From Pontivivens insulae (GTDB lineage: Bacteria > Pseudomonadota > Alphaproteobacteria > Rhodobacterales > Rhodobacteraceae), in assembly GCF_900302495.1 (NCBI RefSeq), contig NZ_OMKW01000001.1:1054001-1118000 (forward strand): a stretch of DNA of 64,000 nt. The letters run 5' to 3'. Numbering within the stretch: the stretch's first letter is position 1; each line of letters opens with the position of its first letter. The position numbers were made by a program, and so were the translations under genes. The notes under the pieces are model-generated. The model was not told the origin of the DNA. It did no database searches and saw only the letters and a program-made list of their open reading frames with translations. Shown here in pieces: positions 1-9,334 of the stretch.

Positions 1-582
1 CCGCAGAAGGTCTATTGGGCGCTGGGCTTCTTTCTGATGACCCTTGGACTTATCCTGTTCACGGACTTGCTCCTATCTTTGGCGCTGCTGGCCGGAGCGA
101 CCGGTATGGTCCTGTCGCGCGTTCTCTCGATCGACGAGGCCTATGATGCCGTGAGTTGGAGCACTGTTTTTCTGCTCGCGTCGCTTATTCCACTTGGGCT
201 GGCGGTTCAGAATACAGGCACGGCTGCATGGATCGCGGAACAGATATTGGCCTTGCTTGACGGGTGGCCAATCTGGTCGCTTCAAGCAGGCCTCGCCATC
301 CTTGCCACGGTTTTCACGCTGGTAATGTCAAATGTCGGTGCGACGGTTTTGCTGGTGCCGCTTGCAATTTCCATCGCGATTTCAGCAGGCGGTGATCCCG
401 CGATCTTCGCACTCACCGTCGCAATCTCGACGTCAAACTCCTTCCTGATCCCCACGCACCAGGTCAATGCCTTGATCATGGGCCCCGCAGGTTACCGCGT
501 TGTCGATTTTGTCCGCTCAGGCGGCATTATGACGGTCCTGTTCCTGATCGTGTCGATGATCGGCCTCAATATCTTCTTTTGA
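1..582 (+). CDS. SLC13/DASS-family permease, C-terminal part
   Basis: The reading frame is open from base 1, so the N-terminus lies outside the window and about 193 residues are visible. They are strongly hydrophobic with five or six likely membrane segments. The part around MSNVGATVLLVPLAIS and the later STSNSFLIPTHQVNALI resembles the second conserved repeat of divalent anion:sodium symporters (SLC13/DASS, often with central TrkA-C domains), where an SNT-like motif and a Ser/Thr-Asn pair bind sodium. The substrate (dicarboxylate, sulfate or other anion) cannot be told from this fragment. It converges on panB. Confidence 0.72.
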   Translation, partial: PQKVYWALGFFLMTLGLILFTDLLLSLALLAGATGMVLSRVLSIDEAYDAVSWSTVFLLASLIPLGLAVQNTGTAAWIAEQILALLDGWPIWSLQAGLAILATVFTLVMSNVGATVLLVPLAISIAISAGGDPAIFALTVAISTSNSFLIPTHQVNALIMGPAGYRVVDFVRSGGIMTVLFLIVSMIGLNIFF

Positions 583-843
583 GGATATGAGACTGTCGCC
601 AATGTCACCCTCTTAGACGTAACTTTCGCTTCGTCACCTAAGGCCGCGGGCGAATTGGGTGCGAATGTCATAGGTCTCCGCATCCCTAGCCTTCAAGGGA
701 GCATGGGTTCCCATTCGCTTCCGGGGCCAGAAAAGATTTTCCCATCCGCTTGCGCCTTAGACGCGTGCAACTCGTACAGATACGGTCTGCCAACGAGATG
801 CTGGATCGCTCTCTGAGATCGTCGTCTAGTCTAGCTAACGGCC

Positions 844-1659
844 TCAGCGATAGACCTGATCTTCGGTCGGAAAGCTGCGGGATCTTACGTCATCGGCGTA
901 TTGCTCAACCGCGCGCTCGATTTGCCCCAACAGATCGCCATAGACCTTCACGAATTTTGGCGGGGTCGGGTTGAGACCCAGCATATCCTCCAGCACAAGG
1001 ATTTGGCCGTCACATTCGACGCTTGCGCCAATTCCGATGGTTGGAATTGCGATCTCAGCTGTAATGCGAGCAGCGAGCGGTTCGACCATACCTTCCAGTA
1101 CGAGAGCGAAAGCCCCTGCATCGGCGACTGCTGCGGCGTCGGCCTGATGTGCGGCCCAGCTTTCCTCGTCTCGTCCTTGCGTCTTAAAGCCGCCCATAAC
1201 GTGGCTCGACTGCGGTGTGAGACCGATATGGGCCATCACGGGAATGCCGCGCTCTGTCAGGAAGCGGATGGTTTCGGCCATGCGCGCGCCGCCTTCGAGC
1301 TTCACCGCCCCGCAGCCTGTTTCCTTCATGATCCGTGCGGCGTTCCGGAATGCGATTTGTGGGCTCTCCTCATAGCTGCCAAAGGGCATATCCACCACGA
1401 TCAGCGCGCGCCGCGTGCCGCGCACAACCGCTCGTCCGTGCATGATCATCAGATCCAGGGGTACACCGACCGTGGTTTCCATCCCATGCATCACCATGCC
1501 GAGGCTATCGCCGACCAGGATGAAATCTGCAAACTTGTCCACAATCGCTGCGGTATGCGCGTGATAGGAGGTGAGCGAAACGATCGGATCGCTTCCCTTG
1601 CGCGACGTGATCGCGGGGACTGTGATACGGCGGATGGGTTTAGCGCTCTGCGTGCTCAT
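844..1659 (-). CDS. panB: 3-methyl-2-oxobutanoate hydroxymethyltransferase
   Basis: PanB adds a hydroxymethyl group from 5,10-methylene-THF to 2-oxoisovalerate to give ketopantoate, the first committed step of pantothenate synthesis in the cytosol. The ~271-residue length is typical. Visible family signatures are the metal-binding DSLGMVMHG segment, the stretch [14 protein letters not shown], and [15 protein letters not shown]. The ATG at 1659 is preferred over an in-frame start five codons upstream because it overlaps the panC stop as ATGA, so the two are translationally coupled. It is the second gene of a panC-panB operon. Base use resembles the flanking genes. Confidence 0.96.
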   Translation of the reverse strand: MSTQSAKPIRRITVPAITSRKGSDPIVSLTSYHAHTAAIVDKFADFILVGDSLGMVMHGMETTVGVPLDLMIMHGRAVVRGTRRALIVVDMPFGSYEESPQIAFRNAARIMKETGCGAVKLEGGARMAETIRFLTERGIPVMAHIGLTPQSSHVMGGFKTQGRDEESWAAHQADAAAVADAGAFALVLEGMVEPLAARITAEIAIPTIGIGASVECDGQILVLEDMLGLNPTPPKFVKVYGDLLGQIERAVEQYADDVRSRSFPTEDQVYR

Positions 1660-2501
1660 GGCGACACCTCGCATTGATCGATTAGAAGGACTCCGCCAAA
1701 CTCGGCAGATATCAGGATGGCAATCTTTCGGTCGACAGGACCGCTGAGGGGGCTGAGGGTTTCCGCTTCGACGATATCGAGACCGCGCAAGGTCGCACGA
1801 GGGCTGGCCTTGATCGTTCTACGGAGAGCCTCGGCCAATGCCTCGACCGTCGTACCAGCTGCAACCAATTCTTGCGCCTGCATTAGCGCGCGGCTCAGAA
1901 CAACGGCCTCGGCGCGATCCTCTGGTGTCAGCCTTACGTTCCGAGATGACATGGCAAGTCCATCCGGTTCCCGGACCGTTGGCACGGCGTGGATCTCTAT
2001 CGGGAAATGCAAATCGTTTGTCATACGACGAATGACCTGAAGCTGCTGGTAGTCTTTTTCCCCGAAATAGGCGGCGTCAGGCAGCGTTATGTTGAAAAGT
2101 CTTGCGACAACAGTTGCCACTCCGCGGAAGTGCCCCGGTCTGACCTTTCCGTGCAGCATATTGGCGAGCGTCACCGTTTCGACAATCGTGTCGTCGCCCG
2201 GTGGATAGATCGTCGCGACTTCAGGCAGGAACAGCGCATCGACGCCTTCCGCCTCCAACAAGTTGATATCCCTGATGTCGTCGGACGGGTAGTGCGCCAG
2301 ATCGGCGACCTCCCCGAACTGTGTCGGGTTGACGAATATGGTAGCGATGACCCGGTCATTGTCGCGGCGGGCGGCACGCATCAATGTCAGGTGCCCTTCA
2401 TGCAGCGCACCCATGGTCGTGACCAGCCCGACACGCTCGCCAGCTCTTCGGTAGTTCGCAACAATGGCCCGGATTTCGGCTACTGACTTGCAAATTTCCA
2501 T
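1656..2501 (-). CDS. panC: Pantothenate synthetase (pantoate--beta-alanine ligase)
   Basis: PanC condenses pantoate with beta-alanine using ATP through a pantoyl-adenylate. The 281 residues carry the class I tRNA-synthetase-like HIGH equivalent [10 protein letters not shown] near residue 30, [18 protein letters not shown] and the KMSKS-like region LAMSSRN. The length is normal for the family. It is the first gene of panC-panB, with a 4-base overlap into panB. About 400 bases without a gene lie upstream before the IS3 element, so its promoter is probably there. No panD or panE is in the window. Confidence 0.97.
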   Translation of the reverse strand: MEICKSVAEIRAIVANYRRAGERVGLVTTMGALHEGHLTLMRAARRDNDRVIATIFVNPTQFGEVADLAHYPSDDIRDINLLEAEGVDALFLPEVATIYPPGDDTIVETVTLANMLHGKVRPGHFRGVATVVARLFNITLPDAAYFGEKDYQQLQVIRRMTNDLHFPIEIHAVPTVREPDGLAMSSRNVRLTPEDRAEAVVLSRALMQAQELVAAGTTVEALAEALRRTIKASPRATLRGLDIVEAETLSPLSGPVDRKIAILISAEFGGVLLIDQCEVSP

Positions 2502-2901
2502 ACGCTCAACCTTCGCAATCTGCGTGGCTGTAGTGAGTGCACGATTGCCCAGCTCAGGTCCACCCGACTCGCTGCGTCAGATGGAACGAACCAGGCCTAA
2601 GTTGCGATTGCTACGGTGTCTCAATCAAAGCGCGCCCGGAGATCATGCGGTTCATTCCCTTCAGCTGATTGCGAGAGCCTGAGGCCGTGAGGCAAGGGCA
2701 AACATGGGTACGCGCAATCGAAACGCATTCTTGTGACACGCACATGCATGAAATACGCATGAAAAACCTTCACAGTTTTGGTCTATGTGCGCTCAGTCTG
2801 ATTTTAGTGCAGCAAGGCTGACAGTGGGCTGTTTTCCTATCGTCCAGAGTGCACTGCCAATCGTTGGTGTGAAGAACGCTTGCGGTGCTGCAGAGAATGG
2901 T
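2502..2901. other. Intergenic region between panC and the IS3 element
   Basis: No convincing gene is present. The stretch should hold the panC promoter, but I cannot pick out a clear -35/-10 pair. It ends in GGT at 2899-2901, which is the left copy of the probable 3-bp target duplication of the IS3-family element. Confidence 0.6.
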
Positions 2902-2965
2902 TGACCCAGCCCCCTGAAATCAGGCCAGTGAGGTGTTAGTAATCCGTCCGAGTAGAGGATGGACT

Positions 2966-3079
2966 ATGAAACGCAGATTTTCAGATGAACAGATCCTTGG
3001 AATGATCAAGGAATACGAGGCAGGCGTGAAAGCGCAGGAGCTGTGCCGTAAGTACGGGATCAGCGATGCCACGTTCTAC
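2966..3079 (+). pseudogene. IS3-family orfA, 5' fragment
   Basis: The 38 codons starting MKRRFSDEQILGMIKEYEAG encode the N-terminal helix-turn-helix of an IS3-family OrfA, through SDATFY. The frame breaks at 3079, where the IS110-family element begins; the continuation, starting NWRSKYGG, is found at 4403. The ATG at 2966 is chosen because homologous OrfA proteins begin MKR or similar; the open frame upstream lies in the terminal repeat region. Confidence 0.85.
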
Positions 3080-4402
3080 ATCTATGGATGTCTCTCCCGT
3101 TGCAAGGTTTCTTCGGTCCTGATTTGACGGCGTTTCCCTGGTTGCAAACATCTATCCGGCGTCGCCGTTGGATGGCGCGCCCAAATGGGAATTCCGCGTG
3201 GTGAGCCTCAACAAATGGTCGGCCTCAGTAGGCCATTATAAAAGCCAGGTTCCTCACACACCGGAGTTTGCCGGTCGGTTCATTTCCTTGGTCGTCTTGC
3301 AATCCTTGTCTCACGCTCAGACATGAGCGCGGAACTCTTCGTTTCTGCGCAACATCGCCCAAATGATGCGTGCGTTCTTGTTGGCGACGGCGACAGATAG
3401 CTCTGTTCATACCGCGCCGCTCACGGATCGAGTTGACCCACCTGCTGAAGGCGTCGGTTCGGCCTTGCGACACGCGGACAACAGAACGGGCCCCATGGAT
3501 TAGTAGGGTTCGGAGGTGCTTGTCTCCGCGTTTGCTGATGCCCATCAGAAGGCGTTTGTCACCGCTGGAATGCTGCCTGGGCACAAGTCCCATCCAGGCC
3601 GCCATATGCCGCCCATTCTTGAACTCTTTGCCGTCACCAACTGCAGCGATGACCGCAGTCGCAGTCTTGGAGCCGACGCCGCAAATCTGGGCGATCCGTT
3701 GGCAATCTGGATTGGCCCGGAAGACCTGATCGATGCGCCTGTCGAAGGCTTTGATCCGCGTATCAAGTTGAAGCATAAACTCGAACAGATCGGCGATAAT
3801 CTCCCGGGTCATCTCCGTCAGACCGTTAGATTGATCCTCAAGAATCTCTGGAATGCGCTGCCGCGCACGCCCCAAGGTCAAAGGGATGGTGACGCCTCTG
3901 TCCAGTAAGAGGCCCCGCATTTGGCAGGCTAAGGCAGTGCGATGGTTCACGAGTCGCCGTCGTGCGCGATGCAACGCCTGAATGTCCTGCTGCTCTTCAT
4001 TCTTGGGCGGTACGAACTTCATGTTTGGCTGCATCAGCGCAGTACAAATGGCTTCTGCGTCGTTGCGATCATTTTTCTGATGTTTGAGGAACGGTTTGAC
4101 ATATTGGGGCGCGATGACTTTGACCCTATGGCCGAGGGCTTCGAACTGGCGCTGCCACCAGAACGCGCCCGTGCAGGCCTCGATCCCAATCATGCAAGTG
4201 GGCACATCAGCCAACTCGGCAAGCAATGCCTCCCGACGAAGTCGTTTCTTGAATACCGCATTGCCCTCAGCATCGACGCCATGAAGCTGGAACACGTTCT
4301 TGGCCAGATCGATCCCCATAAATGCTATCGTCATCTCTTCCTCCAAATTTGCTGTGACACCCTCACAGCGTCGCGGTTGGAGGGAGAGACATCCATCCCA
4401 TT
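3080..4402 (-). mobile_element. IS110-family (IS1111-like) insertion inside IS3 orfA
   Basis: The limits are inferred from the point where the split orfA codons resume (TTCTAC at 3079, AACTGG at 4403), giving 1323 bp. Near each end lies the 15-base inverted repeat ATGGATGTCTCTCCC, a few bases inside the tips. Subterminal inverted repeats are typical of the IS1111 subgroup of IS110, whose members make little or no target duplication. The single gene is a transposase on the minus strand. Confidence 0.85.
3225..4334 (-). pseudogene. IS110-family DEDD transposase, frameshifted near the C-terminus
   Basis: The start MTIAFMGIDLAKNVFQLHG and the residues IGIEAC and NDRNDAEA give the RuvC-like DEDD catalytic domain of IS110 transposases. 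The C-terminal Transposase_20 part (QICGVGSKTATAVIAAVGDG, then AAWMGLVPRQHSSG) is also present. From about 3390 the frame changes: the expected ending, roughly NKNARIIWAMLRRNEEFRAHV then stop, is readable in a neighbouring frame, so a single base change near 3390-3400 replaces the last ~20 normal residues by ~45 unrelated ones. The catalytic core is intact, so residual activity cannot be excluded. The ATG at 4334 is preferred over one four codons upstream. Confidence 0.85.
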
Positions 4403-4525
4403 AACTGGCGCTCGAAGTATGGCGGCATGGAGGTGTCTGATGCCAGACGGCTGAAGGCGCTGGAAGCGGAGAACGCGAAGTTGAAGAAGATGCTGGCGGA
4501 ACAGATGCTTGATGTCGCCACGTAG
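4403..4525 (+). pseudogene. IS3-family orfA, 3' fragment with an in-frame stop
   Basis: This continues orfA after the insertion: NWRSKYGGMEVSDARRL, then LKALEAENAKLKKMLAEQML, the leucine-rich coiled coil of OrfA. The frame ends at a TAG (4523-4525) in the position where close relatives read a leucine codon in DVATLKEMLG. Downstream KEMLGK is still readable. Both the insertion and the stop inactivate orfA. Confidence 0.85.
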
Positions 4526-5361
4526 AAAGAGATGCTGGGAAAAACTTCTGAGGCCCGGTTCGAGGCGGCGAGCCGTGGACTGGGCGATGAAGGAAAAGAG
4601 CTACTCGCAACGGCGGGCCTGTGCCTTGGCCGGGATCGATCCGCGTGTGTATCGGCGGCACCCGAAGCGGCCGGAGGACAAAGATCTGCGCCAGCGGCTG
4701 CGGGAGCTGTCGGCTGCGCGGCGTCGATTTGGATATCGCCGCTTGCACATCCTGCTGAAGCGCGAGGGCTGGGAAGTGAACTGGAAGAAGCTCTATCGGA
4801 TCTACCGCGAAGAAGGGTTAACAGTGCGTAAACGAGGGCGGACGCAAGCGTGCTATCGGCACAAGGGCACCGATGGCGATCCCGCAGGGGCCAAACCAGC
4901 GGTGGAGCCTGGACTTCGTGTCAGACACGCTTTCCGAGGGACGCAGGTTCCGCATCCTAAACGTGATCGACGACTTCAGCCGGGAATGCCTGGCCTCGGT
5001 TGTCGATACGTCGCTGTCGGGCGTGCGTGTCGCTCGGGAGCTGGACCGGATTGCCGAGATGCGAGGCTACCCATACATAGTGGTGTCCGACAACGGAACT
5101 GAGCTCACCTCGAATGCGATCCTAACGTGGCAGGAGGATCGACAGGTCGAATGGCACTACATCGCACCGAGCAAACCGATGCAGAACGGCTTCGTAGAAA
5201 GCTTCAACGTCCGCCTGAGGGACTCGTGTCTGAACGAGCACCTCTTCGCCAACCTGCACCATGCCCGCCATTTGATTGCGGCATGGCGCGACGACTACAA
5301 CCATCACCGACCCCACTCGAGCCTCGACGGGCTCACACCGTGGGAGTATCACCAACGGTGA
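4512..5361 (+). pseudogene. IS3-family orfB transposase, one frameshift
   Basis: The first part runs from about 4512 in one frame through the HTH_21 region (SYSQRRACALAGIDPRVYRR, RRFGYRRLHILLKREG) to VRKRG near 4835. One extra G there moves the rest to another frame, which continues [20 protein letters not shown]. The second part holds the integrase core: D in [10 protein letters not shown] in VVSDNGTE, and E in NGFVESF, i.e. a complete DDE triad, and ends WEYHQR. Apart from the frameshift the gene is full length, so decay is recent or slow. Confidence 0.87.
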
Positions 5362-5423
5362 AGAGAGGACCAAACCCTGAACAGAGCTAACCAATAAACG
5401 CGGACTCAAGGGGGAGCAGGTCA

Positions 5424-5933
5424 GGTACCTTAGCCTCCATCTGGGTCAGATATAAGTTCTCGTTTGCCTCATCAGAGTTTGAGACCTGCTTGATTGAGGG
5501 CTTGAGGCGTGCTCGCATTTGTGAGCTTGGGTCAGCTTTAGTCGGAGTTCGGCAGACGGTCTCTAGCAGAAACTGGCCTTGCCGTTGTCTTCTAGCAAAG
5601 CAGACTGAGCGGCCCGACTGTTTAATTTGCGAACCGAATGGATGCCACCTCATTATTGATTATTCGTGTCGGCGGATGGGAAGCTTGCTGGGCTTCAGTT
5701 GAATCCTCAAAAGAGCCTAGCACGTGGGTCAAAATTCACCTCTGCCGTGCGATCGGATCGACATTGAGGTGCGTTATCAAAATCAGAATTTTTGCCGACC
5801 TCGTGTCAATCGATACCGTGAAGCCGCTGAGATTTGTGATATCAAATAGCGTCAAATTTTGATCGAGAATGTGACTCAAAGGTACAAGGTGGCATCTCGT
5901 AAGTTAGGTGTAAATTCTATGGATGTATAGAAA
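5424..5933. other. Gene-free stretch right of the IS3 element
   Basis: Several short open frames exist on both strands but none has family resemblance, a ribosome binding site or consistent codon use. Base composition drops toward AT-rich after about 5750, marking the start of a compositionally foreign segment that extends to about 7480. Confidence 0.5.
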
Positions 5934-6173
5934 ATGAATAATATACACGGCCGCAAAATATTTAGCGGTATTAATTTGAATTTAATAGTGCTATCTCTTA
6001 TCGTTTTATCGATATCTCTGATTTATATTTATATACCAAGAGACTATGATGAATCAATGGATTCGAGAAATTATATAAATAGGGCAAAATTTGCCGGGGC
6101 AATTCAGATACCATATTTGATTTTTGAATCGGCAAGAATATCAATTCGATTTATAAAGTCATTCCGGATTTAA
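5934..6173 (+). CDS. Small hydrophobic protein, unknown
   Basis: The 79-residue frame starts MNNIHGRKIFSGIN and has one strong membrane segment (residues ~17-34, LNLIVLSLIVLSISLIYIYI) followed by a polar tail with basic residues. The DNA is far more AT-rich than the rest of the window, suggesting transfer. I recognise no family. It could be a genuine small membrane protein or a remnant of a longer gene. Confidence 0.35.
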   Translation: MNNIHGRKIFSGINLNLIVLSLIVLSISLIYIYIPRDYDESMDSRNYINRAKFAGAIQIPYLIFESARISIRFIKSFRI

Positions 6174-6244
6174 TATATGTTTGATGAAGATTTTAACTAC
6201 GTTCCGTTGAGATCGTAAGTGGTCGATGAAGATAATGTTGCGGT

Positions 6245-6846
6245 TTTTTTACAGCAACAACTTCACTACTCGCTGCTGCTCTTGATGAATTTTCTGATGT
6301 TGCCGAGGTTGGTATTCGCTTCGGGACAAAGGCGATTACTCCAATTGGCGCAACAATGACGCTCGCGTTCGAGACTATGGATGGCATCGATGTTCGAGAT
6401 TTCTTTGTGGCGGGGGGGGGCGAAGTCAAGTCATAGGTGGATTAGCTGCTGGCGCCGTTGTCACTGTGGTTTTCTGTCCCACAGGTCCAGGAGCAGTTGT
6501 GGCTGGAGGCGGCGCGGCTACCCTTGGTGGTATTGCTGGTGGCAACTTGGCTGGTTGCGGTTGCGATATATTGGTCGGAACTCATGTGTTGCCCGTTTCT
6601 CAGGGCTAGGTTGGCCGCAGAGATCGCCTGCAGGAAATGCGCGAACATATGGCCGCTCGCGCATCGGAGTCTGGTGAAGCGGACGGCACCGGTATTCGAC
6701 CTATCTACAACCCGTTGTATCTGTCAGTCATCACTGGTGACTATATCGGAGGCATTGATAGCGCACTGACATCCTACGGATGGGGCCTCACCGATTTAGC
6801 GCGTTACCAAAGGCATAAGTCGGAAATTGATCCTCGTCGAACGTAA
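6245..6846 (+). pseudogene. Broken gene, possibly a polymorphic-toxin-like remnant
   Basis: Natural-looking protein appears in successive frames. The first piece contains LDEFSDVAEVGIRFGTKAIT and DGIDVRDFFVAGGG, ending at a run of nine or more G near 6411. A glycine/alanine-rich hydrophobic piece (GGLAAGAVVTVVFCPTGPGA, then GGIAGGNLAG) follows in a different frame from about 6430 to 6610. Then comes REHMAARASESGEADGTG up to a stop at 6846. Frame changes at the G-run and near 6610 mean no intact product. Gly/Ala-rich stretches of this sort are common before toxin tips in secreted polymorphic toxins, but this assignment is only a guess. Confidence 0.3.
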
Positions 6847-7024
6847 CTCGTACGCGGTAGTTTAAATACTCCACCCCAAATCGTGTCGCAACATCACCTG
6901 TATCGGCATTAATGGTAATATCGTTCGTAGCCTTTGCAGGACCAATGGTAACTGTTCCTCTAAACGGTATCGCCGATGAAGTGACCGTAGCATCGTCAAG
7001 CCAATTACTTTTAGGATCAGCCAT
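6788..7024 (-). CDS. Small protein of 78 residues, unknown
   Basis: The ATG at 7024 has a strong ribosome binding site (AAGGAG, seven bases upstream), and the start overlaps the stop of the preceding small frame (7017-7220), suggesting coupling. The product begins MADPKSNWLDDATV, is acidic, lacks membrane segments and looks beta-rich (alternating pattern in TVTIGPAKATNDITI). No family is recognised. It faces the broken gene at 6245-6846 and overlaps its end. Confidence 0.42.
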   Translation of the reverse strand: MADPKSNWLDDATVTSSAIPFRGTVTIGPAKATNDITINADTGDVATRFGVEYLNYRVRVTFDEDQFPTYAFGNALNR

Positions 7025-7220
7025 CTATTATCTCCTTCATTATGAAATCAATATCATCGATTTCATGTTGGTATATTCTAAATCTATAGCCATCGTTATT
7101 TCTCTCTAAATATATTTTTTCTTTGTGTTTAAAAATTCTAAATCCAAAGTTATTGTAATCACCAACAGCCCTATCCAAAAGAATGTGAAGCGATGCCCAG
7201 ATTTCTCCCTTTTTTATCAA
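7017..7220 (-). CDS. Small AT-rich ORF coupled to the next one, unknown
   Basis: The frame starts at a TTG (7220), and encodes 67 residues rich in Lys, Ile, Tyr and Asp. Its stop lies inside the start region of the 78-residue ORF. Codon use is AT-rich and unlike the rest of the window. It may be the C-terminal end of the broken gene upstream (7226-7458) after a frameshift rather than an independent gene. The partnership with a toxin-like remnant nearby makes a former immunity gene conceivable. Confidence 0.3.
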   Translation of the reverse strand: MIKKGEIWASLHILLDRAVGDYNNFGFRIFKHKEKIYLERNNDGYRFRIYQHEIDDIDFIMKEIIDG

Positions 7221-7225
7221 AAGAG

Positions 7226-7458
7226 AAGCGCTCAGAAAATTGCCAAGATATAATCCTTATCTTTCTTGAAATTAGGGAAATCCTTGCCGTATTGGAGGAA
7301 TATACCCACACCTCCAGCCCACTCAGAGTGCAAAATTTCTTGACATATTTGTCAAAGGTAAAAAAAGTCTCTAATAAAATTTTCCAAATTTCGACCTCAA
7401 TCAAAATTTCACCACATCTATGATGCATTTTGTCAATATTGGTAAGCAAAAAAATCAA
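7226..7458 (-). pseudogene. Frameshifted AT-rich remnant
   Basis: Two frames carry plausible protein: one gives EILIEVEIWKILLETFF at the start, and another, after a stop in FFYL, reads CQEILHSEWAGGVGIFLQYG and then KDFPNFKKDKDYILAIF before a stop. The pieces look like one small globular protein broken by one or two indels. The function is unknown; small acidic/aromatic proteins beside toxin remnants are often immunity proteins. Confidence 0.25.
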
Positions 7459-8110
7459 AATCTATAAATTAGGGCAGCACTGAAGTTAGCCTAACTCAGT
7501 CTTATCGTCGCATATCGTCTAAGTCCATGTGGGCTAGGATATCTCGGTGTTCCAACGCTTGAAGCCGCCGAATTATTGTCCGGCAAAGTCTCCGAAACAG
7601 TCAACCGAATGGAGTCGACACCCACGGGTCCTAGCTATTGAGCCTGAATATGAAATGCGCATTCGAATTGTCTATGTAGCGACTGACCAGCCCATCGCTC
7701 TGCGCCGTCAGATGGCGTAGGCATGGCAGATGTTCGCAATAGGCTGTCGTTAGAACCCAACCTAGCACTTGCCCCAAACTAGGCGACGCTAGCGCGTCTC
7801 GGACCCTCAGTCAGGCAGATCTCAAACACCGAAGATGCAAACAGGAACTCATATCTGACCAGCTGAAGCCCAAAGTCTCGGGCCGTTTATCGGACGCGAT
7901 ACACCCCTCTTTCGGCCTCGCTTACTTCGCTCGGATCGTTTTGGCCGAAGACCGAGAGACTTCCAATTGTCTAATTGCGCCTGAGTGCGAAAGGCTGTTC
8001 GTGGTTGAAGATCGCGTCCTGACTGTCTGGCGAGGGCGCTACCCCGGGGCGTCAAGGTCCGCTTGAGGCCCTCAGCGTCGAGAGACGTGTGGCGTTTTGT
8101 TAGAGAGTTT
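7459..8110. other. Gene-free stretch
   Basis: No supported gene. Composition returns to that of the rest of the window after about 7500. Open frames that extend from here into 8111-8280 merely run through the dispersed repeat. Confidence 0.5.
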
Positions 8111-8280
8111 GGGCTCCTTCGAGACATTAGTGGCACAGCAGCATTGGTTTGTCCGCGTTGAAAAGGCCATCGATCTCGGCCCTTAGCCGACCTTGGGACA
8201 GGGGGGGGCAATGTTGCACCGCAGTTTCTAAGACCAGCCATTCGCTGCAGTGCCGTCATTTGACCAACCAAGGTGAAGCT
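8111..8280 (+). repeat. Dispersed intergenic repeat, modules A+B
   Basis: Module A (8111-8184) begins GGGCTCCTTCGAGACATTAG and runs through CAGCAGCATTGGTTTG. It is followed directly by module B (8185-8280), which begins AGCCGACCTTGGGACAGG and includes CCATTCGCTGCAGTGCCG. Closely similar A modules are at 16361 and 39193, and B modules at eight or more intergenic places in the window. It lies at the 3' side of the GNAT gene. Confidence 0.85.
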
Positions 8281-8422
8281 AACGGGACAAAGTATGAATT
8301 CGCTAGACGCGGGCCAATGTCTGCTTCCTGCCATTCTGTTGTTCTCGGGCTTAGATGTGACCGCGAGGGCACGGCAACCAGGCGAGTTAAATCGTGCTAT
8401 GGCCAGCATACGCCACCTTCAG

Positions 8423-9334
8423 CTACGCAACCGGTCGAAGCGCGTGCTTATAGGTGTGCAATTGATCGACTTCCACTGCGCCAGCGACGCGGTGCAAGCG
8501 GATAGAGGCGGCGTTGCGCGTAGACACGAAGGACGTCAGCTTTTCACCACCACTCGCACCGACATCGTGCTTCACCCGGTTCACCAGCGCCTCTGCCACG
8601 CCGCGCCCGCCCCAGCGTTTTCGCACGACGATCGAATTCACCATTCCTCCGTCATACCAGTCGGCATATCCGACCAAGCGCTCCGTCTTTCGATCCAGCG
8701 CAACAAGAAATCTGGCACCGGCCTCCTTGGCGGCGCAAATCATCTTTTCCGCAGTAATGCTGGGGATATTGCCCCGGGTTGAGAAGTGAACATTGTAGAG
8801 GTTGGAAATCTGTTCGCTCCAATCGCTCTTTGAGGCGTCCCAGGCTTGAATATCCACCAAGCTGTCTAGGCCAGTCTCCACGGAGATCAGTGGCGTTTCC
8901 ATCTTGAGCAGGGTCTCTGTGTGCCTGAAGCCGAGGCGGGTCAGACAGTTTGCAAGCGTGGTGTCCTTGGCAGCGACGCTCGCCGCAATCGCCTCACAGC
9001 CAGCGTCGCGAGCAGCTTCCAAGATGCGTTTGATGAGGGCCGTGCCGATGCCTTCTCGCCGCCGTGTCCCGCGAACATGGACCGTTGGGTAGGGGATCGG
9101 CACCGCGACCCGTGTCCCTTGTTCGATTACGATGGCAACAAGCTCCACATCCCGAACCAGACTGACAACACGGTTTTCCTCCGCAATGGCGATACGGTGT
9201 CTTTCAATGACCTCCGGCAAAAAGGGAGCACGCTGCTCTTCTTCAAGGCTTGCGGCAAATGCTGCAATTTCTGCATCATCCTGTGCGCCAAGCCGCGTGA
9301 TCTGGAATTTCTCCATCAGTCCTGTGGGGATCAT
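8423..9334 (-). CDS. Tandem-GNAT acetyltransferase coupled to lanM
   Basis: This ~303-residue protein has two GNAT-like halves. The first (about residues 10-140) has the acetyl-CoA-binding pattern RGTRRREGIGTALI; the second (about 170-295) has RKRWGGRGVAEALVNRV. The ATG at 9334 overlaps the lanM stop as ATGA, so it is probably translated with the synthetase; an in-frame start three codons upstream is less likely. The coupling suggests a tailoring role, such as N-acetylating the modified peptide, or self-protection; neither is shown by sequence. It may also be an unrelated acetyltransferase that happens to be in the operon. Confidence 0.85.
   Translation of the reverse strand: MIPTGLMEKFQITRLGAQDDAEIAAFAASLEEEQRAPFLPEVIERHRIAIAEENRVVSLVRDVELVAIVIEQGTRVAVPIPYPTVHVRGTRRREGIGTALIKRILEAARDAGCEAIAASVAAKDTTLANCLTRLGFRHTETLLKMETPLISVETGLDSLVDIQAWDASKSDWSEQISNLYNVHFSTRGNIPSITAEKMICAAKEAGARFLVALDRKTERLVGYADWYDGGMVNSIVVRKRWGGRGVAEALVNRVKHDVGASGGEKLTSFVSTRNAASIRLHRVAGAVEVDQLHTYKHALRPVA

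Larger units (their letters stand above)
2902..5423 (+). mobile_element. Decayed IS3-family element, interrupted by an IS110-family element
   Basis: The ends are imperfect inverted repeats: TGACCCAGCCCCCTG at 2902 and, on the reverse strand at 5423, TGACCTGCTCCCCCT. GGT flanks both sides (2899-2901 and 5424-5426), fitting a 3-bp target duplication. Removing the inner element (3080-4402) leaves about 1.2 kb, the usual IS3-family size. orfA is split by the insertion and has an in-frame TAG, and orfB has a frameshift near 4835, so the element cannot make its own transposase. Confidence 0.88.

Noticed and set aside
844-1677. Long plus-strand frame opposite panB and similar frames opposite most genes
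   Set aside because: It is a shadow of the panB codons on the other strand, with no ribosome binding site or recognisable protein.
3080-4402. Composite transposon carrying cargo
   Set aside because: The interval holds only an IS110-family transposase, and its borders equal the split in IS3 orfA.
7849-8409. Minus-strand frame of 186 codons
   Set aside because: It runs through repeat modules A and B; the same peptide pieces appear wherever the repeat occurs.
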